Of a DNA stretch of 41,965 bases, positions 16,570 through 25,795 are shown piece after piece. The notes beneath the pieces are model-generated. The model made no database searches, was not told the origin of the DNA, and worked only from the letters and a program-made list of their open reading frames with translations. Numbering within the stretch: position 1 is the first letter of the stretch; each line of letters opens with the position of its first letter. Source of the DNA: Bacteroidales bacterium (GTDB lineage Bacteria > Bacteroidota > Bacteroidia > Bacteroidales > F082); NCBI GenBank assembly GCA_018399335.1, contig JAGYNM010000008.1, forward strand, positions 1-41,965, read 5' to 3'. The position numbers and the translations under genes were made by a program.

Positions 16570-17181
16570 ATGAAAATCATTTGTATTGGTCGAAACTACG
16601 TGGCACACGCCAAAGAATTGAATAATCCGATTCCAGAGAAACCAGTCTTTTTCATGAAGCCTGATACTGCCCTGCTTCCTCCTCATAACCCATTTTTTTA
16701 TCCTGATTTCTCGAAAGATGTGCATTATGAGGCCGAACTTGTGATTAAAATCAATAAAAACGGAAAGCATATTGCGGAGAAATTTGCACACAAATACTAT
16801 GACGAAATAAGTGTAGGAATCGACTTTACTGCACGCGACCTGCAAGCCGATTGCAAAAAAAAGGGACTGCCCTGGGAAATCGCAAAAGCCTTTGATTTTT
16901 CGGCACCTGTAGGAAATTTTATACCCATCACCACTTTCGAAAACACCTCCAGCATCCCTTTTGGCCTAAAAATTAATAGCGATTGGCGACAGCAGGGAAA
17001 CAGCAGTAATATGATTTTCAGCTTCGACCGAATCATCGCTTATGTTTCTCAGTTCGTAACCCTCCGAAGCGGCGATCTCATCTTTACAGGCACCCCCGAA
17101 GGCGTTGGACCAGCCCAGCGAGAAGACCACTTTGAACTCTTTCTGGCTGACGAAAAAGTACTTGACTTTAAGGTGAAATAG
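16570..17181 (+). CDS. Fumarylacetoacetate hydrolase family protein
   Basis: 203 residues, the compact single-domain FAH form (YcgM/FAHD1-like). The N-terminal MKIICIGRNYVAHAKEL is characteristic of the acylpyruvase subgroup. The metal ligands are probably Glu54 and Glu56 in VHYEAELVIK, and Asp85 in SVGIDFTARDLQ. GDLIFTGTPEGVGP near the C-terminus forms the active-site wall. Members hydrolyse acylpyruvates or decarboxylate oxaloacetate; the substrate here is unknown. It lies 11 bases after the exonuclease gene and is probably co-transcribed with it. Confidence 0.92.
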   Translation: MKIICIGRNYVAHAKELNNPIPEKPVFFMKPDTALLPPHNPFFYPDFSKDVHYEAELVIKINKNGKHIAEKFAHKYYDEISVGIDFTARDLQADCKKKGLPWEIAKAFDFSAPVGNFIPITTFENTSSIPFGLKINSDWRQQGNSSNMIFSFDRIIAYVSQFVTLRSGDLIFTGTPEGVGPAQREDHFELFLADEKVLDFKVK

Positions 17182-17282
17182 CCTTCAAGCGAATAATTTA
17201 CTGTATCAAATTTAAAAACAGCAAACTTTGAATAAATACAGTCTGTAATAGCTTGTTTTCAAAGTGCTCATAAATTGATTTT

Positions 17283-17311
17283 TTTGCGGTGCAAAAAATC
17301 CTGTACCTTTG
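17283..17311 (+). promoter_or_regulatory. Promoter of the 17329 membrane protein gene
   Basis: TTTG (17283-17286), a 17-base spacer, then TACCTTTG (17304-17311), a good match to the Bacteroidota consensus. It lies 17 bases before the ATG at 17329, implying a very short leader. Confidence 0.6.
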
Positions 17312-17328
17312 CTTGATACCTTTATGTC

Positions 17329-17739
17329 ATGCTAAAAAAAATCATTGCAGTTCTTGCCGGGATTCTAACAGGTTTTATACTTATCGGTCTGGTTGAAGCA
17401 CTTGGACAATATATTTTTCCTGTACCTGCAGAGCTTCTTTCGTCAAATCCCTCATTTCCGGAGGCTACCGAATGGATTGAAGCTATCCCATTAGAGCAAA
17501 TGTTAATGGTGTTACTGGCTTATATAATTGGTTCGTTTGGTGCCGGTTTTATTACAACTTCCATCTCGCCCGGCAAAAGCCTTGCGCTAATCACAGGATT
17601 TATTTTGCTAATCAGCGGCACTATCAATGTGCTCCTCATTCCGCATCCGCTTTGGTTTACGATTATTAGCATCAGCCTGTATATTCCCTTTGCCTATGCA
17701 GGTGGCATCGCCAGCATTCGAATGTTTAGAAAATCATGA
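17329..17739 (+). CDS. Small four-helix membrane protein, unknown
   Basis: 136 residues, mostly hydrophobic. Four membrane helices are visible: about 5-27 (IIAVLAGILTGFILIGLVEAL), 58-78 (MLMVLLAYIIGSFGAGFI), 86-104 (LALITGFILLISGTINVLL) and 110-130 (FTIISISLYIPFAYAGGI). A short loop (residues 34-55) between the first two helices is probably periplasmic. I do not recognise a family. It has its own predicted promoter, and the metallopeptidase gene follows 21 bases after its stop, so the two are probably co-expressed. Confidence 0.78.
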   Translation: MLKKIIAVLAGILTGFILIGLVEALGQYIFPVPAELLSSNPSFPEATEWIEAIPLEQMLMVLLAYIIGSFGAGFITTSISPGKSLALITGFILLISGTINVLLIPHPLWFTIISISLYIPFAYAGGIASIRMFRKS

Positions 17740-17760
17740 TAAAATCAAAATCTATATCTT

Positions 17761-19803
17761 ATGAAAAAGTTTTTAATCATCACATTTACAGTTATATTCG
17801 GATTACAAATGAATAAAGTAAGTGCATACGAATCAACGCAAAAGCATGATTTTGGTGAAGAAAATATCCAGTTGCTCATCAGCGAACTAAAGCAAAACTC
17901 CGAAGCAGATCAGTGGAAGCGCATTGAACAAGGCGTTCATCAGGCTGCCATGCTTTGGACTGCCGAAGATGGAAATTTTGACGACTTTCAAGCGCTTTGC
18001 CATACCTACAATGCAAAAAGTGAGGATGCCCGCGAACAAATGTTTTTACGCATCCAGGATAATTTTGAATTGCTGTGGGGGGGCTTCAACAAAATGAATG
18101 TGGGTTTAAAAATTCCACTTCATGTTGATATGGGAGAAATCCTGGAAATTGACAGGATTTTTGGAGGTTATAGTCCGGGAGCACACCTTAGCGCTGATTT
18201 CTTCACGAATAAAATCGCCTTCATTGTTCAGCTCAACTTCCCGCATTTTACACTTAAAGAAAAAACCAAGCTTGCTACGGGCTGGAACCGACTTGATTGG
18301 GCTTATGCCCGCCTGGGTGATGTGTTTACATCCCGAATTCCGGCCGTATTGTTGCAAAACTATGCCCAACTTTCAACTGACGCCGATTCCTACATCTCTG
18401 ATTACAATATTTATATGGGCAATTTACGCGATGATAAGGGGAAGCAGTTATTTCCTGACGATCTTAAATTGATCACGCATTGGGGTTTGCGCGATGAACT
18501 AAAAACACATTACGGAGACAAAGATGGTTATGAAAAGCAAGCCATGATTTATGCTGTTATGGAACGAATAATCAATCAGGAGATTCCTCTTGAAGTAATC
18601 AATAAAAATGATTTTTTATGGAACCCATTCACCAATATGATCACCAAAGAAGGCGCAACATTCCGCTATACTTTTGAGCCCGATACACGCTATCGTCACC
18701 TGCTAAATCTGCATGAAGCGCTGCGCGAAATAGATGCATATTCGCCCAGCGCTCCCACTTATATTCAAAGGCAGTTTGATGAAGCCATGGAGATTCCTGT
18801 TGATGATGTAGAGAAATTGTTTATCAGCTTATTAAGCAATCCCATCATGAAAGACGTAGCTAAAATCATCGAGAAAAGGATGGGCAGGAAGCTACAACCC
18901 TGGGATATCTGGTACGACGGCTTTAAAACACGTTCTTCGCTGGATATCAATAAAATTGATGCTGTTTTAAAATCAAAATATCCCGACAAAAATGCCTTTG
19001 AGGCCGATCTGCCAAACATCCTAATCAAGTTGGGATTTGACGCTGACTCAGCAAAATCTTTGGCATCGCGTATCACAGTTGATCCATCGAGAGGGGCAGG
19101 ACATGCCTGGGGAGCTGCCATGAAAGGCGACAAAGCCCGTTTGCGCACGCGCATTGGCAAAGACGGCATGGATTATAAAGGATACAATATCGCCATACAT
19201 GAATTCGGACATAATGTGGAACAAACCATTACTTTGTACGATGTGGACTATTATATGCTCAATGGCGTTCCGAACACTTCATTCACTGAAGCACTGGCCT
19301 TTGCCTTCCAGGCCCGGGACTTGGAACTCCTTGATATGGAAGTGGAAAACGAAGAAGCAGCACATTTGGCAGCACTCGATCAATTGTGGTCGAACTATGA
19401 AATTATGGGTGTTTCGCTTGTAGATATCAGGGTGTGGAAATGGTTGTACGACAATCCAGGAACAGATGAAACCAGACTAAAAGAAGCGGTATTAGCAATT
19501 TCCAAAGAAGTTTGGAATACTTTTTATGCACCGGTTTTTGGTAAAAAAGGCTCGCCAATCCTAGCGGTTTATTCTCATATGATTGATAATCCACTTTATC
19601 TGTCAGCATATCCAATCGGGCAATTAATTGAATTTCAGTTTGGTCAATATATCAGCGATAAAGATTTTGCAGCTGAAGTTTACAAGGCATTTATGCAAGG
19701 ACGACTCACACCACAGGAATGGATGCAAGGAGCCGTGGGAGCGCCTATTTCTGTTGATCCGGTAATTATGAAAGCTGAAAAAGCAGTTAATTACTTTAAA
19801 TAA
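17761..19803 (+). CDS. Secreted HEFGH zinc metallopeptidase-like protein, unassigned family
   Basis: 680 residues with a signal peptide (about 1-22, ending VSAYE), so periplasmic or exported. The zinc motif is HEFGH at residues 480-484, preceded by MDYKGYNIAI. A probable third ligand, Glu510, is in NTSFTEALAFAFQ, 26 residues after the second His, a gluzincin-like spacing. GAGHAWGAAMKGDKARLRTR upstream may shape the active site. The first 450 residues are helical and without recognised domains. The helical character, the size and the Glu-containing helix after HExxH recall M2/M3/M32-like peptidases, but I cannot place it in a family. No C-terminal type IX sorting domain is seen. It follows a four-helix membrane protein and ends at a terminator. 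Confidence 0.82.
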   Translation: MKKFLIITFTVIFGLQMNKVSAYESTQKHDFGEENIQLLISELKQNSEADQWKRIEQGVHQAAMLWTAEDGNFDDFQALCHTYNAKSEDAREQMFLRIQDNFELLWGGFNKMNVGLKIPLHVDMGEILEIDRIFGGYSPGAHLSADFFTNKIAFIVQLNFPHFTLKEKTKLATGWNRLDWAYARLGDVFTSRIPAVLLQNYAQLSTDADSYISDYNIYMGNLRDDKGKQLFPDDLKLITHWGLRDELKTHYGDKDGYEKQAMIYAVMERIINQEIPLEVINKNDFLWNPFTNMITKEGATFRYTFEPDTRYRHLLNLHEALREIDAYSPSAPTYIQRQFDEAMEIPVDDVEKLFISLLSNPIMKDVAKIIEKRMGRKLQPWDIWYDGFKTRSSLDINKIDAVLKSKYPDKNAFEADLPNILIKLGFDADSAKSLASRITVDPSRGAGHAWGAAMKGDKARLRTRIGKDGMDYKGYNIAIHEFGHNVEQTITLYDVDYYMLNGVPNTSFTEALAFAFQARDLELLDMEVENEEAAHLAALDQLWSNYEIMGVSLVDIRVWKWLYDNPGTDETRLKEAVLAISKEVWNTFYAPVFGKKGSPILAVYSHMIDNPLYLSAYPIGQLIEFQFGQYISDKDFAAEVYKAFMQGRLTPQEWMQGAVGAPISVDPVIMKAEKAVNYFK

Positions 19804-19830
19804 GGTTATCCTTTAAACAAAATCCAAAAG

Positions 19831-19861
19831 AAGGATTGGCTAAGAAGTCAATCCTTTTTTT
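19831..19861. terminator. Terminator between convergent genes
   Basis: AAGGATTG (19831-19838) and CAATCCTT (19849-19856) pair over 8 bases with a 10-base loop, followed on the plus strand by a T run. It serves the metallopeptidase gene. The T run overlaps the stop of the converging DoxX gene, so it may act in both directions. Confidence 0.8.
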
Positions 19862-20258
19862 ATCGGTCGATGGCATATTTCCCCGGACCATAAACAAATA
19901 GGGTGACATAAAAAAGCAGATAAAGCAAACTCATTTCCATGCGGGAAAAAGGATCGCCGGCATGAACCACAAAAGCAGCAATTGCCATTGTAAAAATGAG
20001 TGAAAAGGCAGCAAAGCGCGTCATAAAACCCAACATAATAAGCACAGATCCAATCACTTCAGCGCCAATTGCCAGCAGTAAGGAAATCAAACTTCCCACA
20101 CCCAGTGGATCAGGAAATCCTTCAGCTTTACCATCCAGTAGACGCATCAGCTTGGGATAACCATGTGTAAGCATAAAACCACCGACTGCTATTCTTGAAA
20201 TCAAAAGCCATACCGACACCAAACTGTTGTATGGTCTTGAAGATGTGAGAAAACTCAT
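19860..20258 (-). CDS. DoxX family membrane protein
   Basis: 132 residues with four membrane helices and the DoxX pattern: LLISRIAVGGFMLTHGYPKL in the first helix, a Gly-rich loop, AIGAEVIGSVLIMLGFMTRFAA in the second, then IFTMAIAAFVVHAG and LLYLLFYVTLFVYGPGKYAIDR at the end. DoxX-like proteins are inner-membrane proteins loosely linked to quinone or thiol oxidation, but the role of most members is unknown. The start is 41 bases after the lpxA end on the same strand, so it may be read through from the lipid A genes. Its stop codon lies in the T run of the convergent terminator. Confidence 0.92.
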   Translation of the reverse strand: MSFLTSSRPYNSLVSVWLLISRIAVGGFMLTHGYPKLMRLLDGKAEGFPDPLGVGSLISLLLAIGAEVIGSVLIMLGFMTRFAAFSLIFTMAIAAFVVHAGDPFSRMEMSLLYLLFYVTLFVYGPGKYAIDR

Positions 20259-20298
20259 ATGCTACTTTATCTAAAATTTTTGCAAAAAAATGACAGGA

Positions 20299-21093
20299 TT
20301 ATTCCCTTTCCCGCAACTTGCCGTATCCCTTCATTATACCCCGAGTTGAATTTGCGATAAAACTTAAAATCTCATCACGCTCGGGCGAAACGGGAAAGTT
20401 AGCTTCGATATAACTAACAGCCTGCGATACATTTTTACCTTTAAGGTATATAATTCTGTAGATATCCTGAATAGCGTTAATTCGGTCATCGGTAAATCCG
20501 CGACGGCGCAAGCCAATTGAATTAACTCCAACATAGGATAGCGGTTCACGACCGGCTTTGGTATATGGAGGCACATCTTTACGTGCCATTCCTCCACCGC
20601 TGATCATCGAATGAGCACCAATTTGAACAAACTGATGCACAGCTGCCAATCCGCCAATGATAGCCCAATCATCAACTTTGATGTGACCTGCAAGGTTACA
20701 TGCATTGGCCAAAATAACATTGTCGCCGATTATACAATCGTGGGCAACGTGCACATAAGCCATGAGCAGACAATTATTGCCCACTACTGTTTCCCAGTTT
20801 GCTTTGGTACCTCTGTTTATGGTGACAAACTCACGAATTGTGGTGTTGTTTCCAATTCGCACGATCGTTTCTTCACCGCTATATTTAAGATCCTGCGGTG
20901 CCGCGGAAATTACTGCACCCGGATAAATCCGGCAGTTTTTTCCAATTCGGGCACCTTCCATGATCGTTACATTTGAGCCGATCCAGGTTCCTTCTTCAAT
21001 TACAACGTTCTTTTCAATGTTTACAAAAGGTTCAATCACAACATTGTTGGCAATTTTTGCCTGCGGATGAACATATGCCAGTGGTTGATTCAT
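20299..21093 (-). CDS. lpxA: UDP-N-acetylglucosamine acyltransferase LpxA
   Basis: 264 residues. A left-handed beta-helix of hexapeptide repeats covers about 1-190, with the catalytic His118 in YVHVAHDC (H125 in E. coli). A helical C-terminal domain follows (about 195-264, GLRRRGFTDDRINAIQDIYRIIY). LpxA transfers a 3-hydroxyacyl chain from ACP to UDP-GlcNAc, the first step of lipid A synthesis in the cytoplasm. It is the last lipid A gene of the group lpxD, lpxC-fabZ, lpxA, starting 15 bases after the lpxC-fabZ stop. It is the expected length. Confidence 0.97.
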   Translation of the reverse strand: MNQPLAYVHPQAKIANNVVIEPFVNIEKNVVIEEGTWIGSNVTIMEGARIGKNCRIYPGAVISAAPQDLKYSGEETIVRIGNNTTIREFVTINRGTKANWETVVGNNCLLMAYVHVAHDCIIGDNVILANACNLAGHIKVDDWAIIGGLAAVHQFVQIGAHSMISGGGMARKDVPPYTKAGREPLSYVGVNSIGLRRRGFTDDRINAIQDIYRIIYLKGKNVSQAVSYIEANFPVSPERDEILSFIANSTRGIMKGYGKLRERE

Positions 21094-21108
21094 AGCAGTT
21101 TATTGAAT

Positions 21109-22500
21109 TTAATGTTTTCTGGCAATCTGTGCCATAAGCTTTCCTTCGGTCACAATTTTGTCGCCAACATAAGCAATTCCCCTCATATTGCATATCCCGC
21201 GGCGAATAGGCGAAGTGAGTTCGAGTGCGAAAACAATCGTATCGCCGGGAACTACCTTATGACGAAACTTTGCCTCCTCAATTTTGAGAAAATAGGTGAT
21301 ATAATTTTCCGGATCAGGAACGGAATGTAACACAAAAATTCCACCTGTTTGCGCCATGGCTTCAATTTGCAGCACGCCTGGCATAACAGGTTCTTCGGGG
21401 AAATGCCCAACAAAAAAATGTTCGTTCATCGTAACATTTTTTACGCCGAGAATATGTTCCTCACTGATCTCTATAATTTTATCAATCAACAAGAAAGGCG
21501 GACGATGAGGTAAGATTTTCTGAATCTGAATAATATCATACACAGGTGGTTTATTCAGATCGAAGGGTGGTTCTTTTAACATGATCGGTTTTTTAGTTTG
21601 TTCCTTTATTAGTTTAGCAAATTCGGTATTGGCAAAATGGCCAGGCCTGAAAGCTTTCACATGACCTTTGATGCGCTTACCCAGGAGACTCAAATCTCCA
21701 ATTACATCAAGCAATTTATGCCTTGCGGGTTCGTTCGGAAAGTGAAGATCCAGATTATTCAGAATACCTTCCTCCTTCACTTTTACTTTGGGTTTCTGAA
21801 ATAAATCAGCCAGGCGATCCAGTTCTTCCTGGCTCACTTTCCGGTTTACAAATACAATGGCGTTGCTCAAGTCGCCTCCTCTGATCAGATTGTTTTTGAG
21901 CAAAAACTCCAGTTCGTGCAAAAAAACGAAAGTCCGGCAAGGAGCTATTTCATCTTTAAAAAGTGATAAATCACTGAGCGAGGCATGTTGAACATTAAGC
22001 ACTTCGGTGCCATAATCAATTTTTACGTCAACTTTAAACGTATCCGATGGCTCGATCAGAAGTTCAAATCCTTTCTCGTCATCTTTAAGGTGAATGGTTT
22101 TTTTTATCTCAATATACTCACGCACGGCGTTCTGCTGCTCTATTCCAGCTGATTCCAAGGCTTCCACAAAAAAGCGTGCACTGCCATCACGGATGGGAAT
22201 CTCATCCATATCCAAATCAATCATCAGGTTGTCAACCCCAAGCCCCATAGCAGCTGCAAGCACATGCTCGATCGTGTACACCCTGGCTCCATTCTGGCCT
22301 AATGTTGTGCCACGCGAAGTATCAACCACATGATCTACATTTGCTTCGATTACGGGTTGTCCATCAAGGTCAGTACGCCTGAACTTAATGCCATGATTAG
22401 CCGGTGCGGGATTGAAAGTGATACTTCCGTGCTGTCCGGTATGAAGGCCAGTGCCTTCGACACGAACAAGCTTTTTGATAGTACATTGATTTTCTGTCAT
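21109..22500 (-). CDS. lpxC-fabZ: Bifunctional LpxC deacetylase / FabZ dehydratase
   Basis: 463 residues, a natural fusion typical of Bacteroidota. LpxC occupies about 1-305. Its zinc ligands are His79 (TIEHVLAA), His261 and Asp265 (RHKLLDVIGDL), and the acid/base His288 is in RPGHFANTEF. FabZ occupies about 320-463, with catalytic His366 (FVGHFPEEPVMPG) and Glu380 (LQIEAMAQTGG). LpxC removes the acetyl group from UDP-3-O-acyl-GlcNAc, the committed step of lipid A synthesis. FabZ dehydrates 3-hydroxyacyl-ACP and so competes for the same precursor pool. Joining the two in one chain would fix their ratio (inference). It lies between lpxD and lpxA. Confidence 0.97.
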   Translation of the reverse strand: MTENQCTIKKLVRVEGTGLHTGQHGSITFNPAPANHGIKFRRTDLDGQPVIEANVDHVVDTSRGTTLGQNGARVYTIEHVLAAAMGLGVDNLMIDLDMDEIPIRDGSARFFVEALESAGIEQQNAVREYIEIKKTIHLKDDEKGFELLIEPSDTFKVDVKIDYGTEVLNVQHASLSDLSLFKDEIAPCRTFVFLHELEFLLKNNLIRGGDLSNAIVFVNRKVSQEELDRLADLFQKPKVKVKEEGILNNLDLHFPNEPARHKLLDVIGDLSLLGKRIKGHVKAFRPGHFANTEFAKLIKEQTKKPIMLKEPPFDLNKPPVYDIIQIQKILPHRPPFLLIDKIIEISEEHILGVKNVTMNEHFFVGHFPEEPVMPGVLQIEAMAQTGGIFVLHSVPDPENYITYFLKIEEAKFRHKVVPGDTIVFALELTSPIRRGICNMRGIAYVGDKIVTEGKLMAQIARKH

Positions 22501-22568
22501 AAGTATGCGACAAAATCTAGATTTGCATCATAAAAAGTCTGCGCAAAAGTAAGTGTTTTCAGTCAAAC

Positions 22569-23618
22569 TTACACTTTAGAATTATGCGATTGAATTTCAG
22601 CAATTTGCTTTTCGAGTTGCTGAATCCTGTCCATCAAACGATCCAAGCGGCGGGTATGCATGTAAACACGTTTGTACTCATCAGCAGGAATGGCCGGCGA
22701 ACCCATAAAAACGGCATCTTCTTTTCGAATGCTTGTGCCCACACCTGACTGTGCAGCCAGTTTTACGCCATCAGCAATATTTAAATGTCCTGCAAGGCCA
22801 ACCTGGCCTCCAAACATACAGTTTTTACCAATTTTTGTTGAACCGCTGATACCAGTTTGCGCTGCAATAACAGTATTTTCTCCCACTTCAACATTATGCG
22901 CTACCTGAATTAAATTGTCCAGCTTTACGCCTTTGCGAATCACCGTTGCACCAAGCGTTGCCCTGTCGATGGTGGTATTTGCACCAATTTCGACATAATC
23001 CTCCAATATCACCTGACCTATCTGAGGAATCTTTTTATATTGATTATCAGACTGGGGGGCAAAGCCAAAACCATCACTGCCAAGCACCGCTCCCGCATGA
23101 ATTACGCATGATTTACCTAAAACAGTTCCCGGATACAATTTTACACCCGGGTATAAAATGCAATCGTCGGCAATCTGACAATCGTCACCTATATAAACCT
23201 GAGGATAGACCTTTACCCGATCGCCAAGTTTCACACGATCACCGATATAAGCGAAAGCACCAGCATATATTTCTTCACCATAGGTGGAGTCATGACCAAA
23301 AAATGCCAAAGAAGAAATACCTGTTTTATTGCTGGTATATTGCTGATACACCTCCAGCAGTTTTGCAAAAGCAGAATAAGCATCTTCAACCCTGATCAGT
23401 GTTGTTTTCAGAGGCTTCTCAGCTTTAAAATCGTTATTAACGATTACTATGCTTGCTTCTGTTTCGTATATATAAGGTGTGTACTTCACATTAGCTAAAA
23501 AACTCAGCGTTTCCGGTTTTCCATCTTCTATCCTCGAAACATTTGAAACCAAAACGTTTTCGTCACCTTCAACGACACCTGATAGCAAGGCAGCAATCTG
23601 AGCAGCAGTAAATTTCAT
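22569..23618 (-). CDS. lpxD: UDP-3-O-acylglucosamine N-acyltransferase LpxD
   Basis: 349 residues from the ATG at 23616-23618 ([14 protein letters not shown]). The frame is open 14 codons further up but family members start here. The N-terminal uridine-binding domain is about 1-100, then a long hexapeptide-repeat helix (about 105-315) with catalytic His241 (QVAHNVEVG). A short C-terminal coiled coil follows ([21 protein letters not shown]). LpxD adds the second 3-hydroxyacyl chain to the glucosamine amine, the third step of lipid A synthesis. It starts the lipid A group and is divergent from the moxR gene across a 262-base gap, in which I could place a -7 element only for moxR. Confidence 0.97.
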   Translation of the reverse strand: MKFTAAQIAALLSGVVEGDENVLVSNVSRIEDGKPETLSFLANVKYTPYIYETEASIVIVNNDFKAEKPLKTTLIRVEDAYSAFAKLLEVYQQYTSNKTGISSLAFFGHDSTYGEEIYAGAFAYIGDRVKLGDRVKVYPQVYIGDDCQIADDCILYPGVKLYPGTVLGKSCVIHAGAVLGSDGFGFAPQSDNQYKKIPQIGQVILEDYVEIGANTTIDRATLGATVIRKGVKLDNLIQVAHNVEVGENTVIAAQTGISGSTKIGKNCMFGGQVGLAGHLNIADGVKLAAQSGVGTSIRKEDAVFMGSPAIPADEYKRVYMHTRRLDRLMDRIQQLEKQIAEIQSHNSKV

Positions 23619-23843
23619 TTCTTTTCTTTTAGTTAATTCAAAAGGCTTGTTAAACCACACTAATACAATCTAAATCGGCTGCAATTTACGATTATTCAAT
23701 ATACTAGATGAAACACCTCTTGGTTTAGCCAGTAAAATAAAAGCAAGAAGCATATGCATAAAAATACTGTAACATGCTTAAATTGTTTAACTTACATTAA
23801 TCCCCTTTAACTTTTTTTAACGCAGCTGCTCACTCGCCTTTGT

Positions 23844-23851
23844 TATATTTG
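23844..23851 (+). promoter_or_regulatory. Candidate -7 element of the moxR/Bat promoter
   Basis: TATATTTG matches TAnnTTTG, 29 bases before the moxR ATG. No clear TTG is at -33, so an activator or weak core promoter is possible. Confidence 0.5.
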
Positions 23852-23880
23852 CAATCCGAAAAAACTACCTAATTCAAAAT

Positions 23881-24873
23881 ATGATGCAAACAGATATCAG
23901 CGCCTTGAATGAAAAAATCCAGCAGGAAAGTCAGTTTATCGACCTGATAAATCTGGAGATGAATAAAGTTATCATTGGTCAAAAAGCGATGACCGAACGT
24001 TTATTGATTGGCCTGTTGGGCAATGGTCACATTTTATTGGAAGGTGTTCCGGGTTTGGCTAAAACGCTTGCCATTAAGTCGCTTGCAAACGTGATTAAAG
24101 CTGATTTCAGCAGAATACAGTTTACGCCTGATCTTTTGCCTGCCGACCTTTTAGGAACACTCATCTATAGCCAGAAATCTGAAGAGTTTGTGGTGCGCAA
24201 AGGCCCTATTTTTGCCAATTTTATTTTGGCTGATGAGATCAACCGTTCTCCGGCCAAGGTGCAGAGCGCATTGCTGGAAGCCATGCAGGAACGACAAGTT
24301 ACCATTGGTGATGAAACATTTAATCTTCCCGATCCATTTTTGGTAATGGCCACACAAAACCCTATCGAACAGGAAGGTACCTATCCCCTTCCCGAAGCTC
24401 AGGTTGACCGTTTTATGCTCAAAGTTGTAATTAACTATCCAAAAAAAGAAGAAGAGAAATTAATTCTAAGGCAAAATATCACCAACGAACAGCCTAAAAC
24501 AAATCCGGCAATCAGTCCCGAGATGATATTGAAAGCCAGAGCAGTTACCAGAGAAGTATATCTGGATGAAAAAATCGAAAATTACATCACCGACATCGTT
24601 TTTGCTTCACGCTATCCGGCCGATTACCGCTTAAAAAGATTTGAAAATCTGATCAGCTATGGCGGCTCACCACGTGCCAGTATCAATCTGGCACTTGCTT
24701 CAAAGGCTTATGCGTTTATTAAACGTCGTGGCTATGTGATTCCTGAAGATGTGCGCGCCATTGCTCATGATGTGTTGCGTCATCGTATCGGTTTAACTTA
24801 TGAAGCTGAAGCAGAAAACGTTACATCCGAAGAGATCATCAATGAGATTTTGAATACGATAGAAGTGCCATAA
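23881..24873 (+). CDS. MoxR family AAA+ ATPase
   Basis: 330 residues. Walker A is GVPGLAKT (55-62) and Walker B is FILADEIN (114-121). It also has the MoxR signatures GPIFANFILADEINRSPAKVQSALLEAMQE and PFLVMATQNPIEQEGTYPLPEAQVDRF (sensor 1 region), with a lid domain at the C-terminus (YGGSPRASINLALASKA). MoxR ATPases act as chaperones with VWA-domain partners, as in metal insertion or complex maturation. Here it opens the Bat locus and is followed 43 bases later by the DUF58 gene and then two VWA genes, the standard Bacteroidota arrangement. The start at MMQTD is the first Met; Met2 is equally possible. Confidence 0.96.
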   Translation: MMQTDISALNEKIQQESQFIDLINLEMNKVIIGQKAMTERLLIGLLGNGHILLEGVPGLAKTLAIKSLANVIKADFSRIQFTPDLLPADLLGTLIYSQKSEEFVVRKGPIFANFILADEINRSPAKVQSALLEAMQERQVTIGDETFNLPDPFLVMATQNPIEQEGTYPLPEAQVDRFMLKVVINYPKKEEEKLILRQNITNEQPKTNPAISPEMILKARAVTREVYLDEKIENYITDIVFASRYPADYRLKRFENLISYGGSPRASINLALASKAYAFIKRRGYVIPEDVRAIAHDVLRHRIGLTYEAEAENVTSEEIINEILNTIEVP

Positions 24874-24916
24874 AAATATTTTAACTTAAGGCATTTATAA
24901 CGCAATCAATACCATC

Positions 24917-25795
24917 GTGGAATCAACGGAAATATTAAAAAAGGTAAGGAAGATCGAAATTAAGACGCGTGGATTGTCCAATCAAATTTTTTCGGGACAT
25001 TACCACAGCGCTTTCAAAGGCAGAGGTATGGCGTTCAGCGAAGTGCGTGAATATCAATATGGCGACGATATACGCAATATCGACTGGAATGTTACCGCAC
25101 GTTTTAATCATCCTTATATTAAAGTTTTTGAGGAAGAGCGCGAGCTTACTGTAATGCTAGTTGTGGATGTTTCAGGATCGAACGATTTTGGATCAGGCAC
25201 ACAGCTCAAACGAATGCTGGCTGCCGAAATAGCTGCTGTTCTTGCTTTTTCTGCCATCCAAAATAATGATAAAGTTGGGGTGATTTTTTTTAGTGATCAA
25301 ATCGAAAAGTTTATCCCGCCCAAAAAAGGAACCAGTCACATCCTCAGGATTATTCGTGAAATTATCAGTTTTGCACCTCAGCATCAGGGCACTGACATTG
25401 CCGAAGGCTTGCGCTTTCTTACCAGCGCCATAAAAAAACGGTCAACAGCTTTTTTGATTTCCGACTTTATGACAGCTACTACCTTCGATCATGCACTGCG
25501 CATCGCATCCCGAAAGCACGACCTAGTTGCGCTGCGTATCACAGACAAAAGAGAACTGGACATTCCACCACTTGGATTGCTCAAACTTCGTGATCCTGAA
25601 ACTGAAAAAGAGATCTGGATCGATAGTTCTTCCGCTGCTTTCCGAAACGACTATAAACAAAAAATACTGGCTAAATCACAAATGCTTAATCAACTTTTTG
25701 CACGAAGTGGTACAGATAACACCCAATTATTTACTGATGAAGATTATGTGAAGCCCCTGATGAAACTTTTTAAGCGAAGGGAGGCCAGACGATGA
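24917..25795 (+). CDS. DUF58 / VWA-like domain protein
   Basis: 292 residues from a GTG start (24917-24919). The N-terminal part has GHYHSAFKGRGMAFSEVREYQYGDDIRNIDWNVTAR, the signature of DUF58. A VWA-like fold follows with LVVDVSGSNDFG (MIDAS DxSxS) and DKVGVIFFSDQIEKFIPPKKG. No membrane helix is seen, so it is cytoplasmic. DUF58 proteins nearly always pair with MoxR ATPases and are thought to be their partners or adaptors. Its last four bases overlap the next gene (ATGA), and a good Shine-Dalgarno site lies in its 3' end at 25778-25784. Confidence 0.95.
   Translation: MESTEILKKVRKIEIKTRGLSNQIFSGHYHSAFKGRGMAFSEVREYQYGDDIRNIDWNVTARFNHPYIKVFEEERELTVMLVVDVSGSNDFGSGTQLKRMLAAEIAAVLAFSAIQNNDKVGVIFFSDQIEKFIPPKKGTSHILRIIREIISFAPQHQGTDIAEGLRFLTSAIKKRSTAFLISDFMTATTFDHALRIASRKHDLVALRITDKRELDIPPLGLLKLRDPETEKEIWIDSSSAAFRNDYKQKILAKSQMLNQLFARSGTDNTQLFTDEDYVKPLMKLFKRREARR
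25778..25784 (+). promoter_or_regulatory. Shine-Dalgarno site at the coupled DUF58 / BatD-like junction
   Basis: AGGGAGG lies 7 bases before the ATG at 25792, inside the end of the DUF58 gene. It supports that start and re-initiation at the ATGA overlap. Strong sites of this kind are uncommon in Bacteroidota. Confidence 0.6.
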
